Assembly: GCA_039920305.1 (NCBI GenBank)
Contig: JBDSEA010000094.1
Span: 1 to 25,365 of the forward strand
Direction of reading: 5' to 3'
DNA length: 25,365 nucleotides
DNA from: DASRAJ01 sp039920305
GTDB taxonomy: Bacteria; Bacteroidota; Bacteroidia; Chitinophagales; UBA10324
This document shows positions 1 to 7,757 of the stretch, piece after piece (the stretch's first letter is position 1; every line of letters begins with the position of its first letter). Made by a program: the position numbers and the translations under genes. Below the pieces are notes generated by a model. That model did no database searches, was not told where the DNA came from, and saw only the letters and a list, made by a program, of their open reading frames with translations.

Positions 1-574
1 AGATTTCTGGCAATACACTCCCGATTGCTCACCGCCCTCGGGTCTCAGCACTACCAATATCACTAACTCAAAAGCAACTCTGCAATGGGGTGCGGTGGAT
101 GGCGCTGTCAAATACAAGGTGAGGTACAAGGTAACCGGCAACAATCCATGGACAACAATTTATCCGGTGGGTACATCAAAAACAATCAATGGTTTAAGTG
201 CCAGCACTTCCTACACATGGCAGGTAAAAACAATCTGCAGCACGATGCCCAATAATTCCTCTGAGTGGTCGGCGAAGCAAACCTTTAACACCACGTTGCG
301 ATTAGCAATTGCACAAGAGTTGAGTTTACCGGAAGTTTATCCAAATCCATTTTCTTCAACAACTGCTATTTCATTTTCGCTGCAGGAGGATTCGCATGCA
401 CACATTGAACTGTATGATCTGGGAGGCAGAAAGCTTCAAACGCTGCTTGATGAAAATCTACATGCAGGAGATCACAGCATTGAAATCAACCGGGAAAAAT
501 TAAGTGCCGGAATCTATCTGTTGCACACCAAAGTCAATGATCAATCTTTCACCATAAAAATCATCGTTGAATAG
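1..574 (+). CDS. C-terminal part of a T9SS-secreted protein with fibronectin III-like domain (5' end outside window)
   Basis: The reading frame is open from base 2 with no stop, so the gene starts upstream of the window and only its last 190 or so codons are visible. The visible N-terminal part has the 'W..V.GA..YKVRYK' and 'Y.WQVKTIC' pattern of a fibronectin type III domain, a beta-sandwich common in cell-surface proteins. The last ~80 residues begin 'LPEVYPNPFSS' and run through 'ELYDLGGR' and 'LSAGIYLLH' to a short C-terminal strand. This is the type A sorting tail that directs proteins through the type IX system across the outer membrane, after which it is normally cleaved. The visible part carries no catalytic motif, so the activity of the full protein is unknown. 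A GTG at 95 lies inside the domain and is not the start. Confidence 0.85.
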   Translation, partial: DFWQYTPDCSPPSGLSTTNITNSKATLQWGAVDGAVKYKVRYKVTGNNPWTTIYPVGTSKTINGLSASTSYTWQVKTICSTMPNNSSEWSAKQTFNTTLRLAIAQELSLPEVYPNPFSSTTAISFSLQEDSHAHIELYDLGGRKLQTLLDENLHAGDHSIEINREKLSAGIYLLHTKVNDQSFTIKIIVE

Positions 575-615
575 TTTTCAGCTTAAAAAAAATTTTCAAC
601 CTCAAAATTTTCAAT

Positions 616-1590
616 ATGAAATCAACTACCGTTCTTTTTACTTTTCTGTTTTCTGCATGGCTTGGCTGCAGCCTTGCACAGGATAGCACTGACTTTGAAA
701 GTTCCATCATCACTGAAAATACTCTTGTTGCTTCTTACTTCATCAATGATAATGAGGGATGGCTGGCAGACAATACCGGCATCCTCTGGCACACTACCAA
801 TGCCGCTCAATCATGGAGTTCTATTGCTACGGAAAAGTATTTTGTAAAGCTGCATTTCGTGGACGCGCAGAATGGATATGGCCTCACTTCTGATGCTGCA
901 TACAAAACCACAGATGAAGGCAATACGTGGTCTGTATTATCGCTGCCGGGAAGTATCGGCACTGCGCTTTATTTTCTTAATGGTGAGAGTGGTTTCATCG
1001 GTGGCAACGAGGTTATCTACAAGACCGTTGATGGAGGAACAACATGGTCAACCGTTTCAACACAGGGTGTTTCCTTTGTTGATTACTACTTTGTGAATAC
1101 TTCAGTTGGAATAGCGGCAGCTTACGATGCTGATTCTTCCAGATGCATCTGGAGAACTATTGATGGCGGACAAACGTGGAAAAATGTTTACAGTAAAGAA
1201 AATTATTTCATCAACTCCGTTTGGTTTACTAATGAGAACACAGGTTGGGCAGCGGGATATTATGCGAAGACGGGCCTAGGTAAGTTTCCTGTGATCAATC
1301 AAACGACAGATGGAGGACTGACCTGGAAAAACGTCTACATCAATCGCTATCCCGGCGATATAAAAGGTGAAGAATTATTTGACATCCGTTTTCGCAATGA
1401 ACTTGAGGGGTTTACCCTTTCAACTTATTCTGAAAGTCTTACTACAATAGACGGCGGATTAACCTGGAAGCTCACTTACCACGATGATGGTACAGAACTT
1501 CTTCCCTCATACGGTATTTACAAAACTCTCGATGGATATAGCGAAATGTATCTCGCAGGCAGGGAGGGATATGTAACTAAATGGAAGTAA
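616..1590 (+). CDS. Secreted Asp-box (BNR/Ycf48-like) beta-propeller protein
   Basis: This 324-residue protein starts with a signal peptide (basic MKS start, hydrophobic core, probable cleavage near 'SLAQ-DS'). The rest contains repeated Asp-box motifs of the form T-x-D-x-G-x-T-W: 'TTDEGNTW', 'TVDGGTTW', 'TIDGGQTW', 'TTDGGLTW' and 'TIDGGLTW', with a degenerate first copy 'TTNAAQSW'. About six copies spaced 40-60 residues apart suit a six- or seven-bladed propeller like Ycf48 and other sialidase-fold proteins. Asp-boxes are structural, and I see no sialidase catalytic residues, so this is probably a binding protein in the envelope or outside the cell. It has no T9SS tail. It lies 41 bases after the preceding cargo gene on the same strand, in an A/T-rich gap without a clear terminator, so co-transcription is possible. 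Confidence 0.8.
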   Translation: MKSTTVLFTFLFSAWLGCSLAQDSTDFESSIITENTLVASYFINDNEGWLADNTGILWHTTNAAQSWSSIATEKYFVKLHFVDAQNGYGLTSDAAYKTTDEGNTWSVLSLPGSIGTALYFLNGESGFIGGNEVIYKTVDGGTTWSTVSTQGVSFVDYYFVNTSVGIAAAYDADSSRCIWRTIDGGQTWKNVYSKENYFINSVWFTNENTGWAAGYYAKTGLGKFPVINQTTDGGLTWKNVYINRYPGDIKGEELFDIRFRNELEGFTLSTYSESLTTIDGGLTWKLTYHDDGTELLPSYGIYKTLDGYSEMYLAGREGYVTKWK

Positions 1591-1671
1591 GATTTAATTG
1601 ATACCAAGATGATAAAGAAAGCGCGTAACGCCCGCACTTAATTATTTTGCAGCTTTAGTAAGGAGCGACTT

Positions 1672-2004
1672 TCAAGAGCGAAACATCTTCGATTCAATTT
1701 TCCGAATTCGCTTTTCATGATCAGAAACTATCTTGTCCCGCTCACCCAGCTTCATTACTGATAGCCGGATTTCTGAAATTCCAGGATTGGCTTTTGCCTG
1801 TTGTTTCTCTAAACTATCAAGGCGTTCAATCACTACTTCGAGACGATCATTGGTAGTATCAAGACGATCATTAGTACTATCAATACGATCATTGGTAGTG
1901 TCGGCTTTTTTGTTGAGCATTTTCAATTCATACACCATTGCATCTTGCTTCATCACCATTTCGGCAAGCAATTCAAGATGAAGGTCATCATTATTGTCCA
2001 TCAC
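1672..2004 (-). CDS. Small coiled-coil protein with tandem heptad repeats
   Basis: A 110-residue protein without signal peptide or membrane segment. The centre holds three near-identical seven-residue units ('TTNDRID', 'STNDRLD', 'TTNDRLE'), encoded by 21-base tandem repeats. Further heptads with Leu/Ile at a/d positions follow ('VVIERLD', 'SLEKQQA'), so a long parallel coiled coil is expected. The C-terminus is charged ('HEKRIRKIESK'). Two consecutive ATG codons at the start make 2004 or 2001 equally possible. The family is not recognised; similar short repeat-rich proteins occur widely in Bacteroidota as hypothetical proteins. It ends convergently with the preceding gene, with 81 bases between stops. 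The upstream stretch contains TATCTTCG, one base from the Bacteroidota -7 element. Confidence 0.65.
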   Translation of the reverse strand: MMDNNDDLHLELLAEMVMKQDAMVYELKMLNKKADTTNDRIDSTNDRLDTTNDRLEVVIERLDSLEKQQAKANPGISEIRLSVMKLGERDKIVSDHEKRIRKIESKMFRS

Positions 2005-2139
2005 AAAAAAAATTTAACGAAGATAAAAAGAGATGTGCAACCCAATCGAATTACTCTGCGAAGAAATCCTTTGAAGTTGCATGAAAATGAATCAGACAAA
2101 AAACGCGGGGACAAGGAACCGCTTAAGGTCTGGTAAGAA

Positions 2140-2640
2140 CTATTTAAACCGGAACCAGATAAATCTTCTTTTTTTCTTCTCCTTCTTAGGTGCTGAAGAA
2201 TACGATGCCATATTTTCAGGATGAAGAACGGGTTTGGAAATAAACTCAGGCAATCCAAAGGAAGAGAGCAGATAATTTTTATCCGGATATGAGGTAAACT
2301 GCAGCTTCTTCTCCACGTCAAAATAGAATTTTCCAATCCCTTTAAGCGCATAGGATCCTTTTTCCTTCAGCGATGAATTTATTTCATCCATAAATCCGGC
2401 AATCAATGTATTCACTGCGTCCTCAGTTAAATTATCCCGCTCAAGAATGAATTTCTCAAGAACCCGGTCGCTCCTGGTGATGGCTGGGTTGAATGAAAAC
2501 TTCTTTGCCGGTGGCTGAAAAGAATGTTGTACCGGATGAATGGATGCAGGCTGATATCCGGATGTGATTGTCCCAAAGCCGGGAATGATGACATGATCAC
2601 TTGTCAGCAGTAATTCTGCAATGTATTCACCTACCTGCAT
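2140..2640 (-). CDS. CCDC81-like bacterial HU-domain protein lacking a SPOR domain
   Basis: The 166-residue protein begins 'MQVGEYIAELLLTSDHVIIPGFG', typical of the first CCDC81-like HU domain found at the N-terminus of Bacteroidota SPOR-domain proteins. A second, related HU-like part follows ('FNPAITRSDRVLEKFI', 'L.EKGSYALKGIGKFYFD'). In the usual family these two domains precede a membrane helix and a peptidoglycan-binding SPOR domain. Here the chain stops right after a Lys/Arg-rich stretch ('KKEKKKRRFIWFRFK'), where the membrane helix would normally begin. The downstream bases contain no SPOR-like sequence in any frame I checked by eye. It may be a naturally short cytoplasmic form or an old truncation. 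Family assignment is from recognition of the N-terminal pattern. Confidence 0.7.
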   Translation of the reverse strand: MQVGEYIAELLLTSDHVIIPGFGTITSGYQPASIHPVQHSFQPPAKKFSFNPAITRSDRVLEKFILERDNLTEDAVNTLIAGFMDEINSSLKEKGSYALKGIGKFYFDVEKKLQFTSYPDKNYLLSSFGLPEFISKPVLHPENMASYSSAPKKEKKKRRFIWFRFK

Positions 2641-2755
2641 GGGGCGAAATTAAAGATTGTATCACCGTAATTTCTTTATGTATGCTTTGGGCTGAAGGGG
2701 CTGATATTATCATTGTGTTAAATTCAATAACTTGGCACCATGGATTAAAACGCTG

Positions 2756-4048
2756 ATGAAACAATTGTACAGATTTGCTTCTGCTTTCCTTTTTATTCTA
2801 TTCTTTCGCTCAACAGGCCTCGGCCAAAGCATCACCTTTTCTGAATTGAATTACAATTCAGATTCCACGCTCAATTCGGGAAACTGGGTAGAGCTTTACA
2901 ACTACGGAACCGATCCTGTTGACATCAGCGGGTGGCTTTTGAAGAATGTCAATACCATCCCTTTTTTCACTTTCCCTTCCGGTACCACCCTGCAGCCTGG
3001 CGCCCGGCTTGTTGCAATCAATGATTCCACAAAGTTTATTTCACAATATCCGTTCGTAAGTAATTTTATCGGTACGCTGCCTTTTAATTTCGGAAATAAT
3101 GGTGACCAGGTCCGCCTCCTTGATAATAGCGGGATCGTTAAAGTGTTTATGGAATATGCCGATTCAACCCCCTGGTATACCGCTGCAGACGGCGCCGGAA
3201 GAACGCTTGAATTACTTGATGCTGCACAAAGTCCGGATAGTGCATCCAACTGGTTTGTAGGATGCATGAGCGGCTCACCCGGCACTGCATTTATTCCCTG
3301 CAACGATCCGGTAGTATTCGGTGAAATAAACTACCACTCTGATTCAATCACCGATGCCGGAGACTGGGTTGAGCTATGGAACCACTCATCCGGGTACATC
3401 AATCTTACAGGCTGGAGCTTTAAGGACAGCCATGATGATAACATCTATAATTTTCCGGCAAATATCCAGCTCGCACCGGATGCCCGCCTCGTATTAGTGC
3501 ACGATACCGCTAAGTTTCTGAGCCGCCATTCCGGTGTGACCAACCGCGTGGGACCCTTTGATTTTAACATCAGCAATGCTGGTGAGCTGATCCGGTTGTT
3601 TGACCATACAGGAAAACTTAATTTTTCAATTGTTTACAATAATCACGGAGGCTGGCCCGATGGGGCAGATGGCCTTGGCTACACCCTGGAATTGATTGAT
3701 CCCAACAGCAATATGAATGATCCGGATAACTGGTTTGACGGCTGCCCGGAAGGCTCACCGGGTGTGCCATACAATCCAAATTGCAACATCGGAATACAGA
3801 ATGTTTTGATTGATAAATTAAGGATCATCAGCAACCTCACCCATCATTCCATTCTTATTGACATGCCGGCTGCAGATATTTTATCAGGAGAATTTCAAGT
3901 ATTGAATATTATGGGTGAAGTAATTTTCTCCGGCACCATTCACACCAATCCGGTTTCAATTGATGTAGGCACACTGAGTGCAGGATTGTACTTTGCAGCC
4001 ATCAGGAACGGGAAAAAATTATTCACAGGTAAATTTATTGTGCCTTGA
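2756..4048 (+). CDS. Secreted protein with two lamin-tail domains and a T9SS sorting tail
   Basis: A 430-residue protein; I chose the ATG at 2756, which gives a clean signal peptide ('MKQLYRFASAFLFILFF', cut near 'GLGQ-S'), over an in-frame TTG 24 bases upstream. Residues ~26-175 and ~185-345 are two copies of a lamin-tail (LTD) immunoglobulin-like domain. Each has 'F.E.NY.SD', 'GNWVELYN'/'GDWVELWN', 'I..GW..K' and 'L.PGARLV..ND'/'L.PDARLV..HD', and each ends with the 'NWF.GC..GSPG' motif. The last ~75 residues form a T9SS type A tail ('LSAGLYFAAIRNGKKL'). LTD domains on bacterial surface proteins are thought to be adhesive or structural. In related clusters LTD domains often accompany CotH kinases, but no kinase is fused here. 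It heads the six-gene unit and its stop overlaps the next gene's TTG start. Confidence 0.85.
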   Translation: MKQLYRFASAFLFILFFRSTGLGQSITFSELNYNSDSTLNSGNWVELYNYGTDPVDISGWLLKNVNTIPFFTFPSGTTLQPGARLVAINDSTKFISQYPFVSNFIGTLPFNFGNNGDQVRLLDNSGIVKVFMEYADSTPWYTAADGAGRTLELLDAAQSPDSASNWFVGCMSGSPGTAFIPCNDPVVFGEINYHSDSITDAGDWVELWNHSSGYINLTGWSFKDSHDDNIYNFPANIQLAPDARLVLVHDTAKFLSRHSGVTNRVGPFDFNISNAGELIRLFDHTGKLNFSIVYNNHGGWPDGADGLGYTLELIDPNSNMNDPDNWFDGCPEGSPGVPYNPNCNIGIQNVLIDKLRIISNLTHHSILIDMPAADILSGEFQVLNIMGEVIFSGTIHTNPVSIDVGTLSAGLYFAAIRNGKKLFTGKFIVP

Positions 4049-4449
4049 AAAAAAGGTATTGCATCGCAGCAGGATCTTTATTCCTGTTTTTGATTTGTAT
4101 GCTTCTTAATGGTTGTGAGAAAGAGGCAGGTGAAGGCGGCACATCTTCCATCAGGGGGAAAGTTTATGTGATGAATTATAACAGCGCCGGTCAATTGATC
4201 GGGGAATACTATGCAGGCGGGGAGCATGTTTATATTATTTACGGTGATGCAGCATATTTCGGCGATGATATTAAAACCAGTTTTGACGGTACCTATCAAT
4301 TCGATTACCTGAGAAAAGGATCGTACACCATTTTTGCTTATTCCAAGTGCGACACCTGTGTTTCAGGACAGCAGGCTGTTATGCTGATAACCGAAATAAC
4401 TGAAAACCATTCGACGATTATCTTACCGGACATCATGATCAAAAACTGA
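4045..4449 (+). CDS. Probable lipoprotein with a carboxypeptidase-regulatory-like beta domain, TTG start
   Basis: This 134-residue protein uses a TTG start that overlaps the preceding stop as TTGA (4045-4048). A stop lies just upstream in this frame, and the next ATG (residue 19) would remove the export signal, so TTG is well supported. The N-terminus is a lipoprotein signal: 'MKKRYC', a hydrophobic core, then the lipobox 'LLNGC'. The mature part reads 'SSIRGKVYV....GQLIGEYYAGGEHVYIIYGD' and 'TSFDGTYQFDYLRKGSYTIFAYSKCDTC'. This resembles the seven-stranded carboxypeptidase-regulatory-like or SdrD B-type fold often seen in surface lipoproteins. No enzyme motif is visible. Position in the VTC/DUF4956 unit suggests an envelope role linked to its neighbours, but the specific function is unknown. 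Confidence 0.7.
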   Translation: MKKRYCIAAGSLFLFLICMLLNGCEKEAGEGGTSSIRGKVYVMNYNSAGQLIGEYYAGGEHVYIIYGDAAYFGDDIKTSFDGTYQFDYLRKGSYTIFAYSKCDTCVSGQQAVMLITEITENHSTIILPDIMIKN

Positions 4450-4459
4450 TCATCTATTT

Positions 4460-4885
4460 ATGAAATCACCTGTATATTTCCTGCCTGCTCTTTTTTCTGT
4501 TTCAATTTTTATAGCATCCCTGTTTTTTTTAAAATCTGTTTCTGCTCAGGATAAATCACTTTTGAAAACCGATTCAGAGTTTTCAATTGAAATGAAGGGA
4601 GGAAAAGAAATTCAGATAAAAAGACGTTTTCGCTCCTATGATGAAAAGGGAAATATTGTTGTTGAGATTGATTATGATTCCGATGGCAGGATGAAGGAAG
4701 AAATAAAATATGAATACAGCAGCCGCAATGAAAAGATAAAAGAAACACACCTTTCCGAAAATGGAAAAATTGTTGAAATATCCATGTATGAATACGATAC
4801 CAGAGGCAACCGGATCTCCAGGGTTGTAACTGACGCAAACAAAAAAGTGCAGTCGAAGAAAATGTATGTGTATGAATATTACTGA
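4460..4885 (+). CDS. Secreted YD/RHS-like repeat protein
   Basis: A 141-residue protein with a signal peptide ('MKSPVYFLPALFSVSIF ... SVSAQ'). The mature part contains short repeats of the kind 'RSYDEKGNIVVEIDYD', 'IKYEYSSRNEKI' and 'YEYDTRGNRISRVV'. These match the Tyr-Asp repeat rhythm of RHS/YD proteins and of small secreted Bacteroidota proteins annotated only as hypothetical. It is far too short to be an RHS shell. It starts 10 bases after the lipoprotein gene, and its end overlaps the start of the VTC-domain gene by 14-20 bases, so it is translated within the same unit. Its role is not known; it may bind a ligand or polymer in the periplasm. Confidence 0.65.
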   Translation: MKSPVYFLPALFSVSIFIASLFFLKSVSAQDKSLLKTDSEFSIEMKGGKEIQIKRRFRSYDEKGNIVVEIDYDSDGRMKEEIKYEYSSRNEKIKETHLSENGKIVEISMYEYDTRGNRISRVVTDANKKVQSKKMYVYEYY

Positions 4886-5654
4886 GGACAACACACTGAT
4901 TGCGAAAATCAGTGAAGCACTGGCAGACTATGAAAGCATTACTCTTGAGAATCTTGAAGCAGATCATCTCATGAGCAGGTGGGATGAAAAGTTTGTGTTT
5001 CATGCAGCTCAGCTTCCCTCCTTTCTTTCTTCTCTCACTTCATCCTACAAGGTGCTTGCAGTAAACAATCAAAAAGTTTCACTTTATAACAACACCTATT
5101 TTGATACCCCGGAACTGCAATCTTTTCACGAGCACCATAATGAGAATGCAAACCGCTGGAAAGTCCGCTTTCGGCAGTACGAGAGTTCCGGCGCATGTTT
5201 CCTTGAGATAAAAAGAAAGGATAACCGCCGCTTCACAACCAAGGAAAGGTTACAGGCAGATACGCAGTGTAATGAACTGAATGCTGAGCAGCTCGCTTTT
5301 CTTTCAGGGTTAATAAAAAAAATTCAACCAGGGATTCAACCGAGCTTAATCAACAGGTTCACGAGGATTACACTTGTAAGCGAAGAGAACAGGGAACGGG
5401 TGACATTAGACCTGATGATCCATTTTAAAAGCGGCGAATTTGAAAAGGAGCTCGGAGGAATGGCTATTGCCGAAGTAAAGCAGGAGCACCATTATTACGG
5501 ATCTGCCTTTAAAAAGCTCATGCAGGAAAAAAGAATTTTTCCGGTGAACATCAGCAAATATTGCATGGGTATTGTGCTTACACACCCCGGGATCAGGCAC
5601 AACCGCTTCAAGCCTAAATTGAATAAGCTAAATAAAATTTATGCCCTCCATTAG
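4866..5654 (+). CDS. VTC-domain (triphosphate tunnel) polyphosphate polymerase-like protein
   Basis: A 262-residue cytoplasmic protein with the VTC fold, the catalytic domain by which yeast Vtc4 makes polyphosphate from ATP inside a basic tunnel. Expected tunnel residues are visible: 'YFDT' (78-81), R101 and R103 in 'VRFRQY', E114 and K116 in 'LEIKRK', K126 and R128, R164 and R167 in 'INRFTR', R178, E203 and K205 in 'AEVKQE', and K231 in 'ISKY'. They plausibly correspond to the Arg/Lys and metal-binding Glu residues of Vtc4, so the enzyme is probably active. No SPX or membrane domain is fused. Start is ATG 4866 or ATG 4872, both inside the previous gene. It overlaps the DUF4956 gene by 14 bases, the usual genetic partner. 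Substrate preference (ATP versus another triphosphate) cannot be read from the sequence. Confidence 0.88.
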   Translation: MCMNITEDNTLIAKISEALADYESITLENLEADHLMSRWDEKFVFHAAQLPSFLSSLTSSYKVLAVNNQKVSLYNNTYFDTPELQSFHEHHNENANRWKVRFRQYESSGACFLEIKRKDNRRFTTKERLQADTQCNELNAEQLAFLSGLIKKIQPGIQPSLINRFTRITLVSEENRERVTLDLMIHFKSGEFEKELGGMAIAEVKQEHHYYGSAFKKLMQEKRIFPVNISKYCMGIVLTHPGIRHNRFKPKLNKLNKIYALH

Positions 5655-6282
5655 TGTTTTGATGCTGCAGGCAATCACGGCTCCCCAGTTCTTTAACTCA
5701 GCAGAGCTGATTGATTTCTTCGCGAGGTTTGCATTTAATTTTTTCATCGTTTATGTGATCATCCGGTGGCTGTACTACCCGGTTCACAAGAACAAGGATT
5801 ATTTCTTCACCTACTTTCTTTTTAATCTCATCATATTCCTGCTTTGTTATATGATGAAGAACACACAGCTGGAAATAGGTGTGGCATTCGGATTATTTGC
5901 GGTCTTTTCAGTGCTGCGCTACCGCACGCTGAATGTTTCAGTGGTTGATATGGCCTACCTGTTCCTGGTGATCAGCATCGGCGTGATCAATTCACTCGGC
6001 AATCAAAATGTGAGCATCGTACAGGTGCTCGCCGCAAACCTCATGATTGTAGTCATCATTTTTGTAATGGAAAAAAGATGGCTGGTGCGGCATGCATCCG
6101 AAAAAGTAGTGGAATATGAAAAGATTGAAAACATCCGGCCTGAGAATTACGGGAAGCTTCTCGATGATCTTAAAGAAAGGACAGGGCTGGATGTGCACCG
6201 GGTGGAAATAGGCAGAATTGACTTTACACGGGATACAGCTACCATCAGGATATTTTATTTTGAAAATAAACAAGAGCATTGA
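5641..6282 (+). CDS. DUF4956 integral membrane protein
   Basis: A 213-residue protein with about five hydrophobic segments (roughly residues 26-44, 53-71, 78-92, 101-119, 127-143) and a soluble C-terminal domain (150-213) ending 'FTRDTATIRIFYFEN'. The central motif 'GLFAVFSVLRYRT....VDMAYLF' is diagnostic of DUF4956. This family is commonly found beside VTC-domain enzymes and CotH kinases in bacteria. My inference is that it is the membrane partner of the soluble VTC enzyme, supplying the transmembrane part that is fused in yeast Vtc proteins. The RYR pair between helices 3 and 4 could line an anionic polymer path. The ATG at 5641 overlaps the VTC gene by 14 bases. Its own stop overlaps the next gene's TTG start. 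Confidence 0.88.
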   Translation: MPSISVLMLQAITAPQFFNSAELIDFFARFAFNFFIVYVIIRWLYYPVHKNKDYFFTYFLFNLIIFLLCYMMKNTQLEIGVAFGLFAVFSVLRYRTLNVSVVDMAYLFLVISIGVINSLGNQNVSIVQVLAANLMIVVIIFVMEKRWLVRHASEKVVEYEKIENIRPENYGKLLDDLKERTGLDVHRVEIGRIDFTRDTATIRIFYFENKQEH

Positions 6283-6917
6283 AGCTTTTTCTGTTGTTCG
6301 CGGTGCCTGTATTTTATTTCTCAATTGCAGATTGCTATGCGCAGGTTCAGGATTTTCAAACCTGGTCATCCGTTTCTTTTCAGAAGTCTTTTTTAAAGAA
6401 GGTCTCAGCATCTGCTCAGCAGCAGCTGCGTTTAAATGAAAATTCCACGAAGCTCCGTCAAACATTTACGGATGCCGGTATTAAGTACGAGGCAATGAAG
6501 AATGTGAGGATATCAGGAAACTACCGGCTTATTTTTAGGCCTCATGCAATTGATCATCGCGTTTATGCAGACATTGATTATTCATGGAAGAAAAAAAAAC
6601 TTGCAATAACTCCCCGTGCCCGCCTGCAGCACGATTTTGTGGATGGATTTAATGATAACAATTACCTGAGGGGGAAACTTACCCTTGAATATAAGGTCAC
6701 AAAAAAGTGGAAGCCCTTTATTGCGGGAGAATTATTTTATCGAATATTCTATTACCGTGGAAACAAGTTTGATGAATACCGGCTGAATGCGGGAACCAAT
6801 TTTAATTTAAACAAGAAAAATTCCTTCAAAATCTTTTACCTGATGCAGCAGGAATTTAATGTTAACGCAAGAAACCAAAACCACATTCTGGCAATTGGCT
6901 ATGAATATGATCTGTGA
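6279..6917 (+). CDS. DUF2490 outer-membrane barrel-like protein, TTG start
   Basis: A 212-residue exported protein with signal peptide 'MKLFLLFAVPVFYFSIADCYAQ'. The mature part matches DUF2490: 'FQTWSSVSFQKSFLKKVSASAQQQLRLNEN', 'YEAMKNVRISGNYRLIFRP', 'ITPRARLQHDF', and alternating polar/hydrophobic strands to the C-terminal 'HILAIGYEYDL'. Members are predicted small outer-membrane beta-barrels of unknown function. The start is TTG within a TTGA overlap with the DUF4956 stop. An in-frame stop lies shortly upstream and no suitable ATG exists before about residue 70, so the unusual start is needed to retain the signal peptide. As the last gene of the operon it could provide the outer-membrane component of whatever the VTC/DUF4956 pair makes or moves, which is an inference from context only. 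Confidence 0.78.
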   Translation: MKLFLLFAVPVFYFSIADCYAQVQDFQTWSSVSFQKSFLKKVSASAQQQLRLNENSTKLRQTFTDAGIKYEAMKNVRISGNYRLIFRPHAIDHRVYADIDYSWKKKKLAITPRARLQHDFVDGFNDNNYLRGKLTLEYKVTKKWKPFIAGELFYRIFYYRGNKFDEYRLNAGTNFNLNKKNSFKIFYLMQQEFNVNARNQNHILAIGYEYDL

Positions 6918-6944
6918 AATCCCACGGTGCGCCTGAAATATAAA

Positions 6945-7664
6945 TCACCATCCTGAAGTCAGCACATCGGCAATGTGCATCACTTTAATATCAGTTTTCT
7001 GGGTCTGGATAAAGCCATCAATATGTATCAGGCATGAAAGATCAGTGGAAATAACATATTGAGCGCCGGTAGCAACGGAATTGGAAGTCTTTTGCTGCGC
7101 CATTGCAGAGGATATATCATCAAACTTTACTGCGAATGTTCCCCCAAAGCCACAGCAGGTCTCACTTTCATTCATTTCACGCAACTCCAGACCTTCAACT
7201 TTTGCAAGAAGGGTGCGGGGCGCATCCTTGATTTTGCATTCCCGCAGGGCTCCGCAAGCATCATGGTACGTGGCAACTGCATCCAGTTTTGCCCCAAAAT
7301 CAGTCATGTGCAGTACATCTACCAGAAATTCAGTAAGCTCATATGTATTTCGCTGCAGCTCCTTGCACTCATTATGCATGGCAGAATTCTCAAACAGCTC
7401 TGAATAGAAATTCCTTACAAATCCAACACAGCTTCCACTGGGTGACACGATATAATCAGCTCCCGCAAAATCACGTATAAATTTTTCACACACCGGCCTT
7501 GTCTGATCCCAGAAGCCTGCATTAAAGGCAGGCTGACCGCAACAGGTCTGGCTAGGATTATAAGTAACAGTGCAGCCCGCCTTCCGAAGCAGCTTCACCA
7601 CCTTAAAGCCGGTTTCAGGAAATATCTGATCTATAAAGCAGGGTATAAACAGGCTTACTTTCAA
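6945..7664 (-). CDS. lutA: LutA/LldE-type CCG-domain (Fe-S) protein
   Basis: A 239-residue protein, the usual length for LutA/YkgE. It carries two cysteine-rich CCG modules: C9 with 'TCCGQPAFNAG' and 'GSCVGFVRN' in the first, and 'YHDACGALREC', 'ETCCGFGGTFAVK' and 'DLSCLIHIDG' in the second. Such CCG pairs bind an iron-sulfur cluster or flavin-linked redox centre. In LutABC the protein takes part in L-lactate oxidation to pyruvate at the membrane; related CCG proteins are subunits of glycolate oxidase and heterodisulfide reductase. No lutB or lutC lies beside it, so it may work with partners elsewhere. The upstream gene on the same strand is a UMF1 transporter 93 bases away. A TACTTTAG, one base off the -7 consensus, lies shortly upstream, so it could also have its own promoter. 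Confidence 0.85.
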   Translation of the reverse strand: MKVSLFIPCFIDQIFPETGFKVVKLLRKAGCTVTYNPSQTCCGQPAFNAGFWDQTRPVCEKFIRDFAGADYIVSPSGSCVGFVRNFYSELFENSAMHNECKELQRNTYELTEFLVDVLHMTDFGAKLDAVATYHDACGALRECKIKDAPRTLLAKVEGLELREMNESETCCGFGGTFAVKFDDISSAMAQQKTSNSVATGAQYVISTDLSCLIHIDGFIQTQKTDIKVMHIADVLTSGW

Positions 7665-7757
7665 TCGCTGAAAATTTGCGCGCTAAAGTAAGGCGGGAAA
7701 AATTCAATGCAGCTGAAATAGATTCACTTTACAACCAAGCTCATACAGCATTTTCTA

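Noticed and set aside
1843..1905. CRISPR-like short repeats
   Set aside because: Units are contiguous 21-base repeats inside a coding frame, with no spacers.
2001..2351. 116-residue minus-strand frame overlapping the CCDC81-like gene
   Set aside because: Residue composition is not protein-like (Cys/Leu/Arg/Ser-rich without pattern) and the overlapping frame has clear family similarity. It was also checked as a possible frameshifted SPOR extension and shows no such sequence.
2756..6917. CotH kinase expected in a VTC/DUF4956 cluster
   Set aside because: No kinase motifs are present in any gene of the unit; the secreted first gene has only lamin-tail domains and a sorting tail.
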